Shown here one piece after another: positions 63,213-64,000 of a stretch of DNA of 64,000 bases (within the stretch, counting starts at the first letter, position 1; each line of letters begins with the position of its first letter). Origin of the DNA: Allomuricauda sp. NBRC 101325 (lineage in GTDB: Bacteria; Bacteroidota; Bacteroidia; Flavobacteriales; Flavobacteriaceae); NCBI RefSeq assembly GCF_030268205.1, contig NZ_BSQF01000001.1, forward strand, positions 726,649-790,648, in the 5' to 3' direction. The translations under genes were made by a program, and so were the position numbers. Below the pieces are notes generated by a model. The model was not told the DNA's origin. It worked only from the letters and a program-made list of their open reading frames with translations, and ran no database searches.

Positions 63213-63226
63213 GGCTGGTTAATTAA

Positions 63227-63255
63227 CAAAGAAACAATCCTTTATTTTTTGACAA
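63227..63255 (-). promoter_or_regulatory. Putative promoter of the small peptide/structured RNA transcript
   Basis: Minus strand TTG (63255-63253), 18-nt spacer, TTTCTTTG (63234-63227; one mismatch to TAnnTTTG). The ATG at 63212 is 14 nt downstream. Confidence 0.4.
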
Positions 63256-63456
63256 TCCGAATATAGACAACAAATAGATGGTGGTTTTTAGGGTATGTAT
63301 AAACTGTACTTTTTTATGTATAGTTGGTGTTCGGTTTTTGTATAAAGTTTGATTTTCCTTCCAAAACCATAGGAAAAAATATGTCCCAATGCCTTAAAAA
63401 CATATGGTTTTGCATTTTTTACCAGTTATACGTGTTAAATATCCATTAACACATAA

Positions 63457-63490
63457 TTGTAGTGTTATAAAAAGATTAATTCTAAATTTG
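63457..63490 (+). promoter_or_regulatory. Putative promoter of the LytTR response regulator gene
   Basis: TTG (63457-63459), 23-nt spacer, TAAATTTG (63483-63490, exact TAnnTTTG), 21 nt before the ATG at 63512. Confidence 0.45.
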
Positions 63491-63511
63491 GTTTAACAGA
63501 TACCCCGTTCT

Positions 63512-64000
63512 ATGTTAGAAGCAGTAATAGTTGACGATGAGATCAAAGCACTACAGAGCTTAAGTTGGGAATTGACCAATTTAAGCGATGAAGTGGAAAT
63601 TGTAGCGTCCTTTACCGATGCGCGTGAAGCTTTGGAATATTTGGAGCACAATACTCCTGACTGTCTGTTCCTTGACATTGAGATGCCGGCAATGGATGGT
63701 TTTCAATTCATTAAAAACCTGAAAAACAAGAACTTTCCCGTTGTTATCACAACTGCTTATAACCAATATGCGCTTCAAGCCTTAAAGAACGAAGCCATCG
63801 ATTACCTATTAAAACCTATTGACACTGACGACCTTGAGGTAACTATTACCAAAATAAAAAAATATAACGCTAAAAGTCTTACTGTTGAGCGTCTTGAAAA
63901 AATTTTGCTTAACTTCAATTCAGAAACGCACAGTAAAAAAATAACCATTAATACCGATGGGAAACTGGTGTTTTTGAACAGTGATGACATTTTGTATGCG
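63512..64000 (+). CDS. LytTR family response regulator (3' truncated by window)
   Basis: ATG at 63512 opens a frame that runs to the window edge (163 residues visible). Receiver domain: acidic D8-D9, phosphoacceptor D55 (CLFLDIEMPAMDG), switch TTAYNQYALQALKNEAIDYLLKPI. The LytTR DNA-binding domain begins at about 142 (KKITINTDGKLVFLNSDDILYA). It normally pairs with a histidine kinase of the LytS/YehU type, which is not in this window on the upstream side and may follow downstream. Confidence 0.93.
   Translation, partial: MLEAVIVDDEIKALQSLSWELTNLSDEVEIVASFTDAREALEYLEHNTPDCLFLDIEMPAMDGFQFIKNLKNKNFPVVITTAYNQYALQALKNEAIDYLLKPIDTDDLEVTITKIKKYNAKSLTVERLEKILLNFNSETHSKKITINTDGKLVFLNSDDILYA

Noticed and set aside
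1-64000. CRISPR arrays, prophage, IS elements, integrative elements
   Set aside because: No direct-repeat/spacer series, transposase, integrase or phage structural genes are present.

Overview
The window is a compact, AT-rich chromosomal segment of a Bacteroidota bacterium, almost certainly a (probably marine) Flavobacteriaceae member of the Muricauda/Flagellimonas kind. I infer this from several signs: TAnnTTTG-type -7 promoter elements, flavobacterial families (DUF6090, DUF6503, DUF3078, DUF4097), a carotenoid lycopene cyclase, a CzcA-TolC fusion protein and REP-like GAGCGNAGTCGA palindromes. I see no tRNA, rRNA, insertion sequence, prophage or CRISPR array.

Layout: 1-1235 holds the end of feoB and its small Cys-rich partner. 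1468-4393 is an ECF sigma/anti-sigma operon with two secreted DUF4097 proteins, bracketed by REP-like repeats. 4390-7784 carries small membrane and periplasmic proteins, an SDR and an unknown protein. 7923-12848 has a giant BNR/VPS10-like secreted protein and a GH13 lipoprotein. 12933-22726 is a metal-homeostasis block: His-rich exported protein, CzcA-TolC fusion, adaptor, ZIP transporter, DtxR/MntR regulator and a TonB receptor behind a candidate operator. 22788-25262 pairs a myo-inositol oxygenase with a sodium/solute symporter. 25375-27497 has lycopene cyclase and a polyprenyl synthase, convergent. 27676-28769 is a second sigma factor with a membrane protein and a possible microprotein. 28861-35509 is a TetR-TolC-adaptor-RND efflux operon with a perfect operator-like inverted repeat over its promoter.

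35580-51521 is mainly housekeeping: aspS, ClC channel, cold-shock protein, tadA, dxs, DUF3078, dGTPase, PiT phosphate transporter, a GH130 enzyme, and nadD-gmk-yicC.

51601-62486 is the most coherent accessory system: two exported 3-keto-disaccharide-hydrolase-type (DUF1080) proteins, a cytosolic and a lipoprotein sugar isomerase/epimerase, a Gfo/Idh dehydrogenase, two MFS transporters, a DinB-like protein and, divergently, a GMC dehydrogenase with a 3Fe-4S-type Cys motif plus its Tat-signal gluconate-dehydrogenase-subunit-3 partner. I read it as a periplasmic 3-keto-glycoside oxidation, cleavage and uptake pathway. A 16-bp perfect palindrome lies in its divergent promoter region.

62541-63511 is not empty. 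On the minus strand it contains two intrinsic terminators, a strongly paired RNA of about 182 nt with 6S-like closing geometry, and a 39-residue exported or membrane peptide gene with its own promoter. The window ends inside a LytTR response regulator gene.
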